Part shown: positions 1 to 8,880 of the stretch, one piece after another
Position numbering within the stretch: position 1 is the first letter of the stretch
How the letters are laid out: each line of letters opens with the position of its first letter
Assembly (NCBI GenBank): GCA_018822545.1
Contig: JAHJKA010000054.1
Coordinates: 49,456 to 113,455, forward strand
DNA length: 64,000 nt
Reading direction: 5' to 3'
Origin: Pseudomonadota bacterium
GTDB lineage: Bacteria; Desulfobacterota; Desulfobulbia; Desulfobulbales; SURF-16
Notes under the pieces: generated by a model
Told to the model about the DNA's origin: nothing
Seen by the model: only the letters and a program-made list of their open reading frames with translations
The model's database searches: none
Program-made: the position numbers and the translations under genes

Positions 1-214
1 CCAGGCCGTCGGTCTGATCCATAGCAACGGCGCGGACAACGTTATCACCAAGATGCTGGGCAACCTCGACAACCAGGTTGTCAGGGGTGGCATCGATACC
101 AGGATTGGTAACAGTGAGGGCAGTCTGAATATCAGGCAGGTTACCGGCAGGAAACTCAACGTCAATTACCGGTCCTACAACCGAAACGATTTTACCACTT
201 TTTAATTCACTCAT
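1..214 (-). CDS. atpD: ATP synthase F1 beta subunit, N-terminal part (cut by window edge)
   Basis: The first 71 codons of the catalytic beta subunit of F1Fo ATP synthase are present, beginning [20 protein letters not shown], the usual beta-barrel N-terminal domain that crowns F1. The Walker A region lies beyond the window. The start at 214 has a strong AAGGAGG site a few bases upstream. It is the last gene visible in the atp operon, following atpG by 66 bases, and is probably followed by atpC outside the window. Identification rests on the well conserved N-terminus and on operon position. Confidence 0.95.
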   Translation of the reverse strand, partial: MSELKSGKIVSVVGPVIDVEFPAGNLPDIQTALTVTNPGIDATPDNLVVEVAQHLGDNVVRAVAMDQTDGL

Positions 215-280
215 GGGCTTTTGGCCTCCTTCAAAGTATACGAACGGCGGCTTATCCGCAGCCGCCGTTATTTATGTCAA

Positions 281-1153
281 TTATCCCTTTAGTGCCTCGG
301 CACCACCGACAATATCCATCAAGTCACCGGTAATAGCTGCCTGACGGGCCTTATTAAAGATCATCGTCAATTCCTTAACAATGTCATTACAGGCGTTGGT
401 GGCGTTATCCATGGCGGTCATCCTGGCGGCATGTTCACTGGCGCCAATCTGCAGCATGGAGTTATAAATCATAACATTCATGTACAGAGGCAAGAGCACG
501 TCCATGATTTCGTCGGCGCTCGGTTCATAAATATAATCTGCAACCTGACCGGCAACATCAACACCTGCTTCAGACTCCACTGGCTTAACAGGGAGAAGAT
601 GAATGGTGGTGGGCAGCTGTCTGGCAACACTGTGAAAATGACCATAGATCACCTTGACTTCATCGGCCTCACTGGCCTCAAAATTCAAGGCGATGTCCTG
701 GGCGATTTCCCGGGCATTGAACATCTGAAAGGTTCCCATGATATCCCGGTAGGCCTTGCGAACAAGGCCTCTTTTTCTGAAATAATTAGAGCCCTTCTTA
801 CCGACACAGACAAAGGAAACCTTCTTCCCTTCAGCCTCATACTTGCGCGCAAGCTTTTCAGCCATGCTGATGATATTTGCGTTAAAACTACCACAGAGTC
901 CGCGGTCAGAGGTGACAACCACGATCTCAACGGTCTTGACATCACGCACCTCCATAAGAGGATAATCACCGGTGGCACCGCTGCTCAAATTCGCCATGGT
1001 GGCATTGAACTTCTCAGCATAGGGATGGAAATTTTCCATCTTCTGCTGGGCGCCGCGAAGCTTAGCAGCCGAGACCATGTTCATGGCCTTGGTGATCTGC
1101 GATGTCTTTTTCACACCGCCAATCTTTGTTGAAATGTCCTTTAAACTAGCCAT
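281..1153 (-). CDS. atpG: ATP synthase F1 gamma subunit
   Basis: This 290-residue protein is the central rotor stalk of F1. The N-terminus MASLKDISTKIGGVKKTSQI and the C-terminal helix with DNATNACNDIVKELTMIFNKARQ are the conserved ends that pack together inside the alpha3beta3 ring. The length is normal for bacterial gamma subunits. It lies 11 bases after atpA and before atpD, the standard order A-G-D. A GGAGG-type ribosome site precedes the ATG. Nothing looks unusual. Confidence 0.98.
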   Translation of the reverse strand: MASLKDISTKIGGVKKTSQITKAMNMVSAAKLRGAQQKMENFHPYAEKFNATMANLSSGATGDYPLMEVRDVKTVEIVVVTSDRGLCGSFNANIISMAEKLARKYEAEGKKVSFVCVGKKGSNYFRKRGLVRKAYRDIMGTFQMFNAREIAQDIALNFEASEADEVKVIYGHFHSVARQLPTTIHLLPVKPVESEAGVDVAGQVADYIYEPSADEIMDVLLPLYMNVMIYNSMLQIGASEHAARMTAMDNATNACNDIVKELTMIFNKARQAAITGDLMDIVGGAEALKG

Positions 1154-1164
1154 TACCGACCTCC

Positions 1165-2688
1165 TTAATTGAGACCTTTAGAAGCCTTATAGGTCGCAGT
1201 GAAGGCCTTCATGGTAGCATGCATCTTCTCATCCAGAGCTTTATCGATCTCTTTTTTGTCTTTCAAGGTATCGAAAATCTCAGGAACAGAGGATGCAATG
1301 TGAGTGTACAGATCCTGTTCGTAATCAGCCAGGGTATCCAGGGGCAGCGTATCCAGATACCCCTTGGTGCCGGCGAAAATGATACAAATCTGCTTCTCCA
1401 TGGGCAGCGGCTGATACTGAGGCTGCTTGAGAATCTCGACAAGACGGGCGCCACGGGTCAACTGGGCCTGGGTGGCAGCATCAAGATCGGAACCGAAACC
1501 GGCAAAGGCGGCAAGCTCACGATACTGGGCAAGGTCAAGACGGAGGGTACCGGCAACCTGCTTCATGGCCTTAACCTGGGCTGCACCACCAACACGTGAT
1601 ACAGACAAACCAACATTAATCGCCGGACGAACACCGGAGAAGAACAGGTTTGGTTCAAGGTAAACCTGACCATCGGTAATAGAGATAACGTTGGTAGGAA
1701 TAAAGGCGGAAACGTCACCAGCCTGGGTCTCAATAATGGGCAGGGCGGTCAAAGAACCGGCACCCAGCTCATCACTCAGCTTGGAAGAACGCTCAAGAAG
1801 ACGGCTATGGTTGAAGAAAATATCACCGGGATATGCCTCACGTCCTGGTGGACGACGAAGGAGCAGCGAAAGTTCACGGTAGGCAACGGCCTGCTTGGAA
1901 AGATCATCGTAAACGATCAGGGCATGCTGACCACGATCACGGAAATACTCGCCCATGGCGGTACCGGCAAAGGCGGCAACATACTGCATAGGTGCTGGAT
2001 CAGAAGCACAGGCAGCAACAACGGTGGTGTATTCCATGGCGTTGTTCTTACGCAGGGCTTCAACAACCAGGGCAACAGTGGACTTCTTCTGGCCGATGGC
2101 GACATAGATACAATGTACGTCGGTATCGCGCTGGGCAATGATGGCGTCAACACAGACTGAGGTCTTGCCAATCTGGCGGTCACCAATAACAAGTTCACGC
2201 TGACCACGACCAACAGGAGTCATGGCGTCAATGGCTTTGGCGCCGGTATAACAAGGCTCATGAACACCTTTACGAGCAATAACACCAGGGGCCAGAACCT
2301 CAATCTTGGAGGAATGCTTGGCGTTGATGGGACCCTGACCGTCAATGGGAAAACCAACGCCATCGACAACACGACCTTCCATCTCAGGACCAACCGGAAC
2401 CTCAGCAATCTTGCCGGTACGTTTTACAATGTCACCCTCTTTAATTCCGGCAACATTACCAAGAACCGCACAACCTACGTTGTCGGCCTCAAGGTTAAGA
2501 GCCAGGCCGAGGATGCCACCAGGAAACTCAAGGAGTTCCATAGCCATGCAATTCTCAACTCCACTGACTCGGGCGATACCATCACCAACAGAGATGACAG
2601 TTCCGGTTTCACTCAGATCCGCCTTTGTCTCGAAATCCTTGATCTGGCCTTTGATAATTTGACTGATTTCTTCAGCTTTAATCTGCAT
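1165..2688 (-). CDS. atpA: ATP synthase F1 alpha subunit
   Basis: The regulatory, non-catalytic nucleotide-binding subunit of F1. The P-loop GDRQIGKTS is near residue 166, and the [22 protein letters not shown] segment is typical of alpha. I chose the ATG at 2688 (507 residues, MQIKAEEIS) because AAGGGGAG lies about 10 bases upstream. An in-frame GTG at 2700 would overlap the end of atpH and sits directly against that ribosome site. With the chosen start the gap to atpH is 4 bases, so translation is probably coupled. Length and motifs are normal. Confidence 0.98.
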   Translation of the reverse strand: MQIKAEEISQIIKGQIKDFETKADLSETGTVISVGDGIARVSGVENCMAMELLEFPGGILGLALNLEADNVGCAVLGNVAGIKEGDIVKRTGKIAEVPVGPEMEGRVVDGVGFPIDGQGPINAKHSSKIEVLAPGVIARKGVHEPCYTGAKAIDAMTPVGRGQRELVIGDRQIGKTSVCVDAIIAQRDTDVHCIYVAIGQKKSTVALVVEALRKNNAMEYTTVVAACASDPAPMQYVAAFAGTAMGEYFRDRGQHALIVYDDLSKQAVAYRELSLLLRRPPGREAYPGDIFFNHSRLLERSSKLSDELGAGSLTALPIIETQAGDVSAFIPTNVISITDGQVYLEPNLFFSGVRPAINVGLSVSRVGGAAQVKAMKQVAGTLRLDLAQYRELAAFAGFGSDLDAATQAQLTRGARLVEILKQPQYQPLPMEKQICIIFAGTKGYLDTLPLDTLADYEQDLYTHIASSVPEIFDTLKDKKEIDKALDEKMHATMKAFTATYKASKGLN

Positions 2689-2692
2689 TGCT

Positions 2693-3238
2693 TTATTCAC
2701 TCCCCTTAATAGACTCTTTTAAATCTTCGAGTTGCGTCCTGATGCTGCCATCCATTACCAAGTCGCCAACCTTGGCGATCATACCGCCAATGATTGACGC
2801 ATCTACTTTATTGGTAACGGTTACACGCTTCCCGGTTATTTTCTCTAAAGTTTTCTGAATCTTGGCCTGAAGGTCGGCAGATATCTCGGTGGCGGAAGTG
2901 ACAACACCCTGACAGGTGTTATTTTCCTGATCCACAAGATTCTGGAACATCTCCGCAATATCGCCAAGAACATCTGCCCGCCGCTTCTGGACAAGCAGTT
3001 TCAGAAAATTACCCATCATAGTTGAAACGCCGGCGGCCTTGACGATCTCCCTCATCACCCCTTCGCGGGCATCAAGAGGATAAATCGGATTCGCCAGAGC
3101 ATCAGCAAGCTCAGGATTGCCTGCAACCAGGGCGGCAAACTCGTTGAGACTTGTTGCATACTCATCAAGGGCATTTTCATCTTTACCAACAGCGAGAAGC
3201 GCCTTGGCATAACGTTTTGCAATGGCTGCGTTCTTCAT
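2693..3238 (-). CDS. atpH: ATP synthase F1 delta subunit
   Basis: A 181-residue OSCP/delta subunit, which joins the F1 head to the peripheral b stalk. The N-terminal helical bundle begins [20 protein letters not shown]. The C-terminal half has the family-type segment [20 protein letters not shown] followed by [15 protein letters not shown]. Its ATG overlaps the TAA of atpF by one base, so the two are translationally coupled. It precedes atpA as usual. Confidence 0.97.
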   Translation of the reverse strand: MKNAAIAKRYAKALLAVGKDENALDEYATSLNEFAALVAGNPELADALANPIYPLDAREGVMREIVKAAGVSTMMGNFLKLLVQKRRADVLGDIAEMFQNLVDQENNTCQGVVTSATEISADLQAKIQKTLEKITGKRVTVTNKVDASIIGGMIAKVGDLVMDGSIRTQLEDLKESIKGSE

Positions 3239-3876
3239 TATGCGACACCTCCTACCTTAGCTAAATATCCTTCAACCAAGGCAATCTGGTCAGCGGGCTG
3301 GAGATTTTTCTTGATAATCTCCTGAGCCATGACGGCTGCCTGATCGGCAACTTCACGTTTAAGCTTCACCTTGGCCTCAGCAACCGCATTAGCCACTGAC
3401 AACTCGGCCTGGCGCTTGATCTGACTTGCAGCCTCGTTGGCCTCGGCAATGATCCGCTCTTTCTCGACCTCACCTTGGGCAACAGCTGTTTCCACCATCT
3501 TCTTGAGCTCGGCATCAAGACCGGAAAGACGGGAGGCATATTCCTGATACTGTCTCTCAGCAGCACTGCGCTGGCTCTCAAGATCATCAAACTCCTCACG
3601 AATCCCCTGACGGCGACCACGCAAGCCATCGACAATGGGTTTCTTCAGGAATTTGACAAGGATGATCAGCAGCGCAGCAAAATTCATGGCACGCCAGCCA
3701 AGATCTTTCAGTTTTGCAGGCGTCAGTCCCAAACCACCGCCGCCATGGCCACCGCCATGAGCTGCCTCGGCAGCATGGGGGTCACCTGAGGCATATGCCA
3801 GGGCAGTGAGTCCCACCACTGCCACGACCGCCAGAACGGAAAGACCCAGCTTGGACCAATTAACATCTCTCCTCAT
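3238..3876 (-). CDS. atpF: ATP synthase Fo b subunit
   Basis: A 212-residue peripheral-stalk subunit. After a hydrophobic N-terminal stretch (about residues 12-30, ending in an Ala-rich, signal-like segment) comes a His/Gly linker (about 33-50), a second membrane segment near residues 62-78 and then a long charged coiled coil. Two hydrophobic segments make it longer than the E. coli b subunit (156 residues). Such N-terminal extensions are known in b subunits of this bacterial group. One-base overlaps with the upstream b' gene and with atpH show tight coupling. Confidence 0.93.
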   Translation of the reverse strand: MRRDVNWSKLGLSVLAVVAVVGLTALAYASGDPHAAEAAHGGGHGGGGLGLTPAKLKDLGWRAMNFAALLIILVKFLKKPIVDGLRGRRQGIREEFDDLESQRSAAERQYQEYASRLSGLDAELKKMVETAVAQGEVEKERIIAEANEAASQIKRQAELSVANAVAEAKVKLKREVADQAAVMAQEIIKKNLQPADQIALVEGYLAKVGGVA

Positions 3877-4301
3877 TAAACAGCCCTCCCCAGAATTTTC
3901 CCAGCCATGTCCTTGGCAAAGTCATCGATTTTGCCGGTCAGCTCTTTCTGGGCAGCGGTAAATTCTGAGGCAACTATGGTGATTTGATCGGCCTTGGCCT
4001 TGTCGGCCTCAGAGCGAATCTCAGCAAGTTTCTCATTTCCGACCGCCTGAGCAGCAGCCCGGGCTCCATCGAACTCTGCCTTGGCCTTACGCCGGGCTTC
4101 ATTCATCTTAGAATCAAACTCTTCAACCCGTAACCGGGCGTTTTTCTTGTAGTTTTCTACGTCAGTCGCGAGGCTCTCCAACTTTTCCTTACGCTGGGCC
4201 AGGATATTTCTGACCGGACGATACAGAATCGCATTCAACACCATCATTAAAATCATGATGTTCAGGATTTGCATCGGCATAGTCAAGTCAATGGTAATCA
4301 T
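3876..4301 (-). CDS. ATP synthase Fo b' subunit
   Basis: A 141-residue second b-type stalk subunit, b'. It has one N-terminal membrane helix (residues about 5-28, PMQILNIMILMMVLNAILY), the conserved RPVRNILAQR motif, then a coiled coil. The ATG at 4301 is chosen because a long GAGGAGGAAGG ribosome site sits just before it; an upstream in-frame ATG at 4382 has no such support. A b/b' heterodimer is typical of Desulfobacterota, cyanobacteria and phototrophs. It is the first gene of the operon; no atpI, atpB or atpE precedes it, so the ion-translocating subunits must be encoded elsewhere. Confidence 0.95.
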   Translation of the reverse strand: MITIDLTMPMQILNIMILMMVLNAILYRPVRNILAQRKEKLESLATDVENYKKNARLRVEEFDSKMNEARRKAKAEFDGARAAAQAVGNEKLAEIRSEADKAKADQITIVASEFTAAQKELTGKIDDFAKDMAGKILGRAV

Positions 4302-4483
4302 AAGCTTTCCTTCCTCCTCTTCAATTTTGTCATGTATTTGCCGCTTTCCCCACTTGACACGAGAGCCGCAACCACAGTGCAAACCAAAAAACCCACCACT
4401 TGCCTTATTTTTTCAAACGCCAAGTCGCAGGAATAAATTTCTCTCCTGACAATTACTGAATGGTCCCTCATTAAATCAGTGTT

Positions 4484-4512
4484 TGCTTACTATAGAATAG
4501 ATAGGCTGTCAA
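4484..4512 (-). promoter_or_regulatory. Possible sigma70 promoter of the atp operon
   Basis: On the minus strand a perfect TTGACA (4512-4507) is followed after 17 bases by a weak TAAGCA (4489-4484). It lies about 185 bases before the b' start in an AT-rich stretch of roughly 500 bases (4302-4845) that has no convincing gene. The -35 box is good but the -10 is poor, so this is tentative. Confidence 0.35.
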
Positions 4513-4760
4513 CTTTTTTTACCCATCCACAAATGGCTCAAAACCCGCATAGTTTCTATATTTACCTACTGTTTACCTGTTCCAGATATAAATTAATTGC
4601 CCCCGATTTTCAGCCATTTCTAACCTCCCAAAAAAAACAAAATGTCAGGCAAACTACCTAGAAAATATCCCCAGAAAAATACTTTTCTGCCCCGCAAAAT
4701 CTCTTTTTTCTGAATCACTCTAAATTTTTGAGAATAAAACACATTTCCCCACAAAGATTC

Positions 4761-4790
4761 TCGACAAACAGGGCCGCCAGAACCTACAAT
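4761..4790 (+). promoter_or_regulatory. Probable sigma70 promoter of the stress protein gene
   Basis: TCGACA (4761-4766) and TACAAT (4785-4790) are separated by 18 bases, and the stress-protein start lies 56 bases further on. Both boxes match the consensus at five of six positions. Confidence 0.5.
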
Positions 4791-4845
4791 ACAACCAAAC
4801 GAATTGAGACGATCACATCACACGCCCCTTAGCTGGAGACACCCC

Positions 4846-5298
4846 ATGATCACCATCAAGAAGATTCTCGTCCCCGTTGATTTTTCAGACAATGCTGAGC
4901 ATGTCATGGAATACGCTCTCAGCATCGCCCAGCAGTTCAAGGCCGGTATCCTGTTATGCTTTGTAGCCCAGCTATATACCGATTATTCTGATTTTTTTAT
5001 CCCGCAGATGCCCATTGTGGCCATCGAAGATGAAATAGACAAGGCCGCCAAAGAACGGATGCACCGTTTTGTTGAGGCCTACAATAATGAGATAAAAATT
5101 GAGGAATGCGTTCTCATTGGCAATGTTGCCCATGAAATCATTAATCTGGCCACCAAGCGCAATGTCGATCTTATTGTCATGGGAACCCACGGCTTCCAAG
5201 GTTTAGAAAAGATTCTTTTTGGCTCTGTAGCGGAAAAGGTTGTCAAGATGGCGCCCTGTCCTGTCCTTACCGTTAAGCCCAAGAAGGGCGCAGCATAA
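4846..5298 (+). CDS. Universal stress protein, UspA family
   Basis: A 150-residue single-domain UspA protein. The N-terminus MITIKKILVPVDFSDNAEHV carries the conserved KILVPVDFS strand and Asp. The C-terminal nucleotide-binding motif is present as GTHGFQGLEKILFGSVAEKV, matching the G-2x-G-9x-G(S/T) pattern of ATP-binding Usps. The start at 4846 has GGAGA seven bases upstream; a longer reading from 4804 lacks this support. It is a monocistronic gene diverging from the atp operon. The precise role is unknown; Usps act in the cytoplasm during stress and growth arrest. Confidence 0.93.
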   Translation: MITIKKILVPVDFSDNAEHVMEYALSIAQQFKAGILLCFVAQLYTDYSDFFIPQMPIVAIEDEIDKAAKERMHRFVEAYNNEIKIEECVLIGNVAHEIINLATKRNVDLIVMGTHGFQGLEKILFGSVAEKVVKMAPCPVLTVKPKKGAA

Positions 5299-5619
5299 CA
5301 AAGAACGTAATACGCCTTGTTCACAGGTATTTTCCGCTTTTTCGGCAACCTGCCGGCATCATCACACTCTTGCCCTCCCCTTCCTAGGTAGATGCCCTTT
5401 TCTTTTTGCTCCCTTGGTTTGAGGTGCGCGCCGCCAACCCACCCTACCCACATCTTTCAATCTTATCTCGACCATCACCACCAAACGCCCTGTTAAGATA
5501 GAGCTCGATATTCTTTTGAATAAAAATTATTTCTCTGCGATAGCCATGTGCTGGTAATGATGGTATTTCTATAGCATTATTACTTATTTCATTGTCAGCC
5601 CCAGAGAGATACCCATCCC
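5299..5619 (+). other. Intergenic stretch, no gene seen
   Basis: About 320 bases between the stress protein and rmuC. Short open frames here have no ribosome site and no recognisable product. The last 100 bases are AT-rich and probably hold the rmuC promoter, but I could not fix its boxes. No clear terminator was found. Confidence 0.5.
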
Positions 5620-7158
5620 ATGACATCCTTACTGCAGATCGCCCCATGGCTCATTGCCCTTGGCCTCATGGCCATGCTCCTTTTTTTTGTCTTCAGAAAA
5701 CAGCACCTTCTCAAGCTACAGCTCGCCGAAAGTCTTGAGGCTGCCACCGCTCTTGATCTCCAGCTTGCCGTACTCACCGAACGCGCCTCGTCAGCGGATG
5801 CTGAATACGGCCGCAAGGAACAGGAGGCTAACAAACAGTATGCAGCCCTTCTTGCCGAGCACAGCAAATTGCACGAAGAGATGGCAGAGCTCAGCTCTAG
5901 ACACAGCACCTTGCGGGCCGACATGGCCGCTGTGACCACCAAGCTCCAAAGGATTGAGGAGCTGACCCGGGAACGGGATGCCGCGCGCAGCGAGCTTGCG
6001 AGTCTGCGCGTTGAAAAAAACAGTATCGACACCAATCATGCTGCCCTGCAGACCAAGATCGCCGAAGAACGTAAAGCCTCCGAAGACAAGCTCAAGCTTC
6101 TCCAGCAGGCCGAAGTAAAAATGACCAAGGAGTTTGAAAACCTCGCCAACCGCATTTTTGAAGAGAAACATGAAAAATTCAGCAAGGTGAGCAAAACCAA
6201 CATTGAATCCATACTCACCCCCATGCGGGAGCAACTCACCAGCTTTCGGGAAAGGGTTGATCATGTCTACGATAAGGAAAACAAGGAGCGCGCCTCCCTG
6301 CTCACCGAAATCAATCAACTTAAGTTATTAAACGAACGCATTGGCACCGATGCCCTCAACCTCACCAAGGCCCTAAAGGGTGACAGCAAGATGCGCGGCA
6401 ACTGGGGCGAGATGCAGCTCGAGAGGCTCCTGGAGGAGTCTGGCCTCAGCAGGGGGCGAGAGTACGAGGTTCAGGTAAGCCTCCACGACGACAAGGGAAA
6501 ACGGTTGCAACCCGATGTGGTGATCCACCTGCCTGAGAAAAAAGATGTGGTGATCGACTCCAAAGTCTCGTTGGTAGCCTATGAACAATACCACGCTGCA
6601 GATAATGATGCCGAGCGCCAGCGCCAGATCAGAAGCCACATTGCCTCCTTACGCACCCATTTCACCGGACTCAGCGCCAAAAATTACGACGAACTCATCG
6701 GCGTCAACTCCCTGGATCTGGTGATCATGTTCGTTCCCATTGAACCGGCACTGCTCCTGGCCTTTGAACACGAACCAAACCTGTTCACCGAGGCCTTCAA
6801 TCAAAAGATCCTGCTGGTCAGCCCCTCCACCCTGATGGCCACCCTGCAGATCATTAATAATATCTGGCGCTATGAGCACCAGAACATCAACGCCCAGCAG
6901 ATCGCCACTGACGCCGGCCGTCTTCACGATCAATTTGTCCTGTTTATCGAGGCCCTGGAACAGGTGGGAGCGCAGTTGGGCAAGGCCACGGAAAGCTACG
7001 AGATCGCCCACAAGCGTCTTACCAGCGGCAAGGGGAATCTGGTGGGACGCACTGTCAAACTGCAGAAGCTGGGGGCCAAAACCAAGAAGGTGATCGACGC
7101 CCAGCTTTTGGAGTCGGCAGCTGTGGAGGAGGATGAGGTGGAGGAGTTGGAAGGGTAA
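5620..7158 (+). CDS. rmuC: RmuC family DNA recombination protein
   Basis: A 512-residue RmuC homologue. A single N-terminal membrane helix (about residues 7-26) is followed by a long coiled coil (about 30-195) and the RmuC nuclease-like domain. That domain carries MRGNWGEMQLERLLEESGL near residue 257 and DVVIDSKVSLVAYEQY near 310, the PD-(D/E)XK-like core. RmuC limits inversions at short repeats in E. coli and is implicated in defence against foreign DNA; its exact activity is unsettled. The C-terminus ends in an acidic Glu/Val tail. It stands alone. Confidence 0.95.
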   Translation: MTSLLQIAPWLIALGLMAMLLFFVFRKQHLLKLQLAESLEAATALDLQLAVLTERASSADAEYGRKEQEANKQYAALLAEHSKLHEEMAELSSRHSTLRADMAAVTTKLQRIEELTRERDAARSELASLRVEKNSIDTNHAALQTKIAEERKASEDKLKLLQQAEVKMTKEFENLANRIFEEKHEKFSKVSKTNIESILTPMREQLTSFRERVDHVYDKENKERASLLTEINQLKLLNERIGTDALNLTKALKGDSKMRGNWGEMQLERLLEESGLSRGREYEVQVSLHDDKGKRLQPDVVIHLPEKKDVVIDSKVSLVAYEQYHAADNDAERQRQIRSHIASLRTHFTGLSAKNYDELIGVNSLDLVIMFVPIEPALLLAFEHEPNLFTEAFNQKILLVSPSTLMATLQIINNIWRYEHQNINAQQIATDAGRLHDQFVLFIEALEQVGAQLGKATESYEIAHKRLTSGKGNLVGRTVKLQKLGAKTKKVIDAQLLESAAVEEDEVEELEG

Positions 7159-7210
7159 TGTGGTGATGTCGCTTTTTTGAGAGGCAAGGTACCGTGTGTG
7201 TTTCTTTTGT

Positions 7211-7292
7211 CTTGGTTGCCAATGAAACTGTGTTACTTTTCGGCCACTTCGCTGGCTACTTGCCTGAAAAGTAACACAGCCAGTGCAACGGG
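7211..7292 (+). repeat. 82-bp structured repeat, copy 1
   Basis: This copy aligns without gaps to the minus strand of 8881-8962, with 64 of 82 bases identical by eye. Two interlocking inverted repeats are visible. CTGTGTTACTTTTC (7228-7241) pairs perfectly with 7266-7279. The segment CGCTGGCT inside the first loop pairs with AGCCAGTG beginning at 7278. The helices cross, as in a pseudoknot. An open frame running through the element and on to 7695 has no plausible protein. The two copies are inverted and bracket the small accessory genes. Confidence 0.7.
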
Positions 7293-7576
7293 CGAAAAGG
7301 GCACCCCAACAGACCTGGCCTACGGCACGCTCTCCTTCCGCCGTGAAAAGGGAATTTTAAAAACTCGCTTCGCTCAGACAGTTTACAAATCTTATCCTTT
7401 TCCCGGCTCCCAGCTCGCTCAGGTCTGCAATGGAGAAATAGTTAAATGCAGAAGAAAGGGACCTTTTAGACTAGGGTCTTTGAGTAAAGGAGCTTACTTC
7501 ATTCAGGTGGGCCATACCGCGGCAAAAACATGGTCAGGCTCCGATTACCATTACTTAAGCTTTTGGCAAGGTTTGT
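7293..7576 (+). other. Non-coding stretch after repeat copy 1
   Basis: About 280 bases with no convincing gene. Direct continuation of the repeat (GGGCGAAAAGGGCACCCC and beyond) has no counterpart next to copy 2. I see no attC-like core or terminator here. Confidence 0.4.
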
Positions 7577-7798
7577 TCACTCAGAAGTCTTGGATCTTAT
7601 TCGTTCAAACTCTTGCTTATTGGGCAGGCTCGTATCACCCCAATTGCATTTGCGATCATTTGAGTTTGTACCAACGGCTGAGATCAGTTTTCTAAGATTG
7701 GATGATTTGCATTGAGGACAGCAGATTTTTTCGTGCACCTTTGTTATTTCTTCAAATTTATTACTACAATCTTTACATTCAAATTCAAAAATCGGCAT
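7577..7798 (-). CDS. FmdB-like zinc ribbon protein
   Basis: A 73-residue protein beginning MPIFEFECKDCSNKFEEI. Two CxxC pairs (Cys8/Cys11 and Cys27/Cys30) form the short zinc ribbon of the FmdB/CxxC_CXXC_SSSS family, and the KLISAVG segment after the second pair is also typical. The C-terminal part after residue 45 is not recognised. AAGGAAT precedes the start. The gene lies 68 bases beyond the attC-like site and points the same way, as a cassette gene would. The original FmdB was proposed to regulate formamide/amide uptake, but most small homologues have no known role. Confidence 0.8.
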   Translation of the reverse strand: MPIFEFECKDCSNKFEEITKVHEKICCPQCKSSNLRKLISAVGTNSNDRKCNWGDTSLPNKQEFERIRSKTSE

Positions 7799-7866
7799 GG
7801 GCTATTCCTTTTAGTATTATCCAGCGAATTGATTTTTTTTTTTTAGGATCTTGGATTTATCCCGCC

Positions 7867-7970
7867 GCCGAACGCAAAGCTGAGACGCGCGCCTTACGGA
7901 GGTTGATAAGTTCGGCCAAAGCCGTTAAAATCGGCGAGCTCGCCCGTCGTGCTTGAGCGAACTGTTATGT
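7867..7970 (-). repeat. attC-like integron recombination site
   Basis: Read on the minus strand the element opens with ACATAACAGTTCGCTCAAGC and closes with GCTTTGCGTTCGGC. The left end resembles known attC left ends (TAAC-A-TTC-TCAAGC). The right end matches the core GTTRRRY at six of seven positions (GTTCGGC). The 104-base length is within the usual attC range, and the middle contains the perfect palindrome GGCGAGCTCGCC. It starts 8 bases after the stop of the antitoxin gene, the expected place for an attC. The outer arms pair poorly, so it may be degenerate or a coincidence. Confidence 0.45.
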
Positions 7971-7977
7971 CATTTTT

Positions 7978-8268
7978 TTAATTATTGGCCACAATCTTTA
8001 TTTCAAGGTGGCAACCTACGGCCTTGGCATATTTCTTTAGGGTGGCAATGGATGGTGAATGTTGACCACTGCTTAGAGAGGATTCAAGACGTGTTATCGC
8101 TGGTGCTTTAGTGCCCATACGTTTAGCAATTTCTGCTTGGCTTAATCCTGCTGTTTGGCGTGCTTTTAATAATTCATGAAGCAGGGAAAATTCAGGCTCC
8201 AAAGCATCATAAGCAACCTTGACCCCATTTTGTTTTAATGCCCTTTCTTTTAATTCAGAATGTTTCAT
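7978..8268 (-). CDS. HigA-type antitoxin, XRE family
   Basis: A 96-residue protein with a helix-turn-helix at about residues 32-57 (LLKARQTAGLSQAEIAKRMG). The C-terminal KKYAKAVGCHLEIKIV strand is typical of antitoxins paired with RelE/HigB toxins of the Gp49-like group. The ATG at 8268 overlaps the end of the toxin frame (TGA at 8257-8255). A TTG at 8274 is also in frame but less likely. It should bind its own promoter and, with a working partner, neutralise it. The partner is broken here, so this is an orphan antitoxin. Confidence 0.85.
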   Translation of the reverse strand: MKHSELKERALKQNGVKVAYDALEPEFSLLHELLKARQTAGLSQAEIAKRMGTKAPAITRLESSLSSGQHSPSIATLKKYAKAVGCHLEIKIVANN

Positions 8269-8594
8269 TTTCAAGCACCTCGCTCATTCTTGTTTTGGCG
8301 ATCTTAATTTCTTTTTTTGGTGTTTTTTGAGATTTTTTTATAAATGAATGAGTGGAGCATTACGATCTTCTTACCAACCTTTGTGCAAAAGAAAACCCTT
8401 GCTATGCCTTCTTTGCTTTTCACTCGTAATTAAAAAAGGCCATTTTCGATTGATTTGGTATGTGGCAAGCCGAGATTTGAACCAAATTCAAGCATTAAGT
8501 CTGTGAGTCGTAAATACCTGGCCAATAAACCATCGGGTAGATCCAGAATCTCCTTCTCGAGCTTGTGACTATAATATTGAATTTGCCATTTCAT
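8255..8594 (-). pseudogene. Broken HigB/RelE-type toxin gene
   Basis: Starting at the ATG at 8594 the frame reads MKWQIQYYSHKLEKEILDLP and continues as a Gp49-like HigB toxin for 54 codons, then hits TAA at 8432-8430 where the family normally has a Glu codon. Past this stop the same frame resumes toxin-like sequence (LRVKSKEGIARVFFC). A duplication of the four bases CATT (complement AATGAATG, 8343-8350) then shifts the frame. Removing four bases restores the hallmark KKSQKTPKKEIKIAKTRM and an ending that overlaps the antitoxin start. Without the duplication the product would be about 111 residues, normal for the family. Two independent lesions make it almost certainly inactive. Confidence 0.85.
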
Positions 8595-8880
8595 AGTTAA
8601 ATGATAACAAATATGTTACTTGGCAGCAAGAGGGATGATTTTTTATTTTGGCATAACATATATAGCTAGGCTGCTGCCCTGCATACAGAATATGTATGTT
8701 TATTTTGATTTAGGGATGCATGACTTGCTGCATATGCCCTAGTACGCCCTCCCCTCAAAACTCCACCTGATACTCACTCAAAAGCCCTATCATATTAATG
8801 GATATGCTTAGGTATTTAATAAAGCCCGCAGGGCCTCCCTATTGCCCCCCCCCTTCAGCCCTGGCCTGGCAGCGCGCTCA
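8595..8880. other. AT-rich non-coding stretch upstream of the toxin remnant
   Basis: No gene is seen. The bases next to 8594 should hold the toxin-antitoxin promoter and antitoxin operator, but I could not assign boxes. An imperfect hairpin, TAGGGATGCA against TGCATATGCCCTA, lies near 8711-8741, and a run of nine C residues sits near 8844. Confidence 0.4.

Noticed and set aside
7177..7695. Open frame of 172 codons through repeat copy 1 and over the FmdB gene
   Set aside because: It is translated repeat sequence and overlaps a better supported gene on the other strand.
7702..7956. Plus-strand open frame of 84 codons across the attC-like site
   Set aside because: It has no ribosome site and its end is the palindromic attC-like element rather than protein-like sequence.
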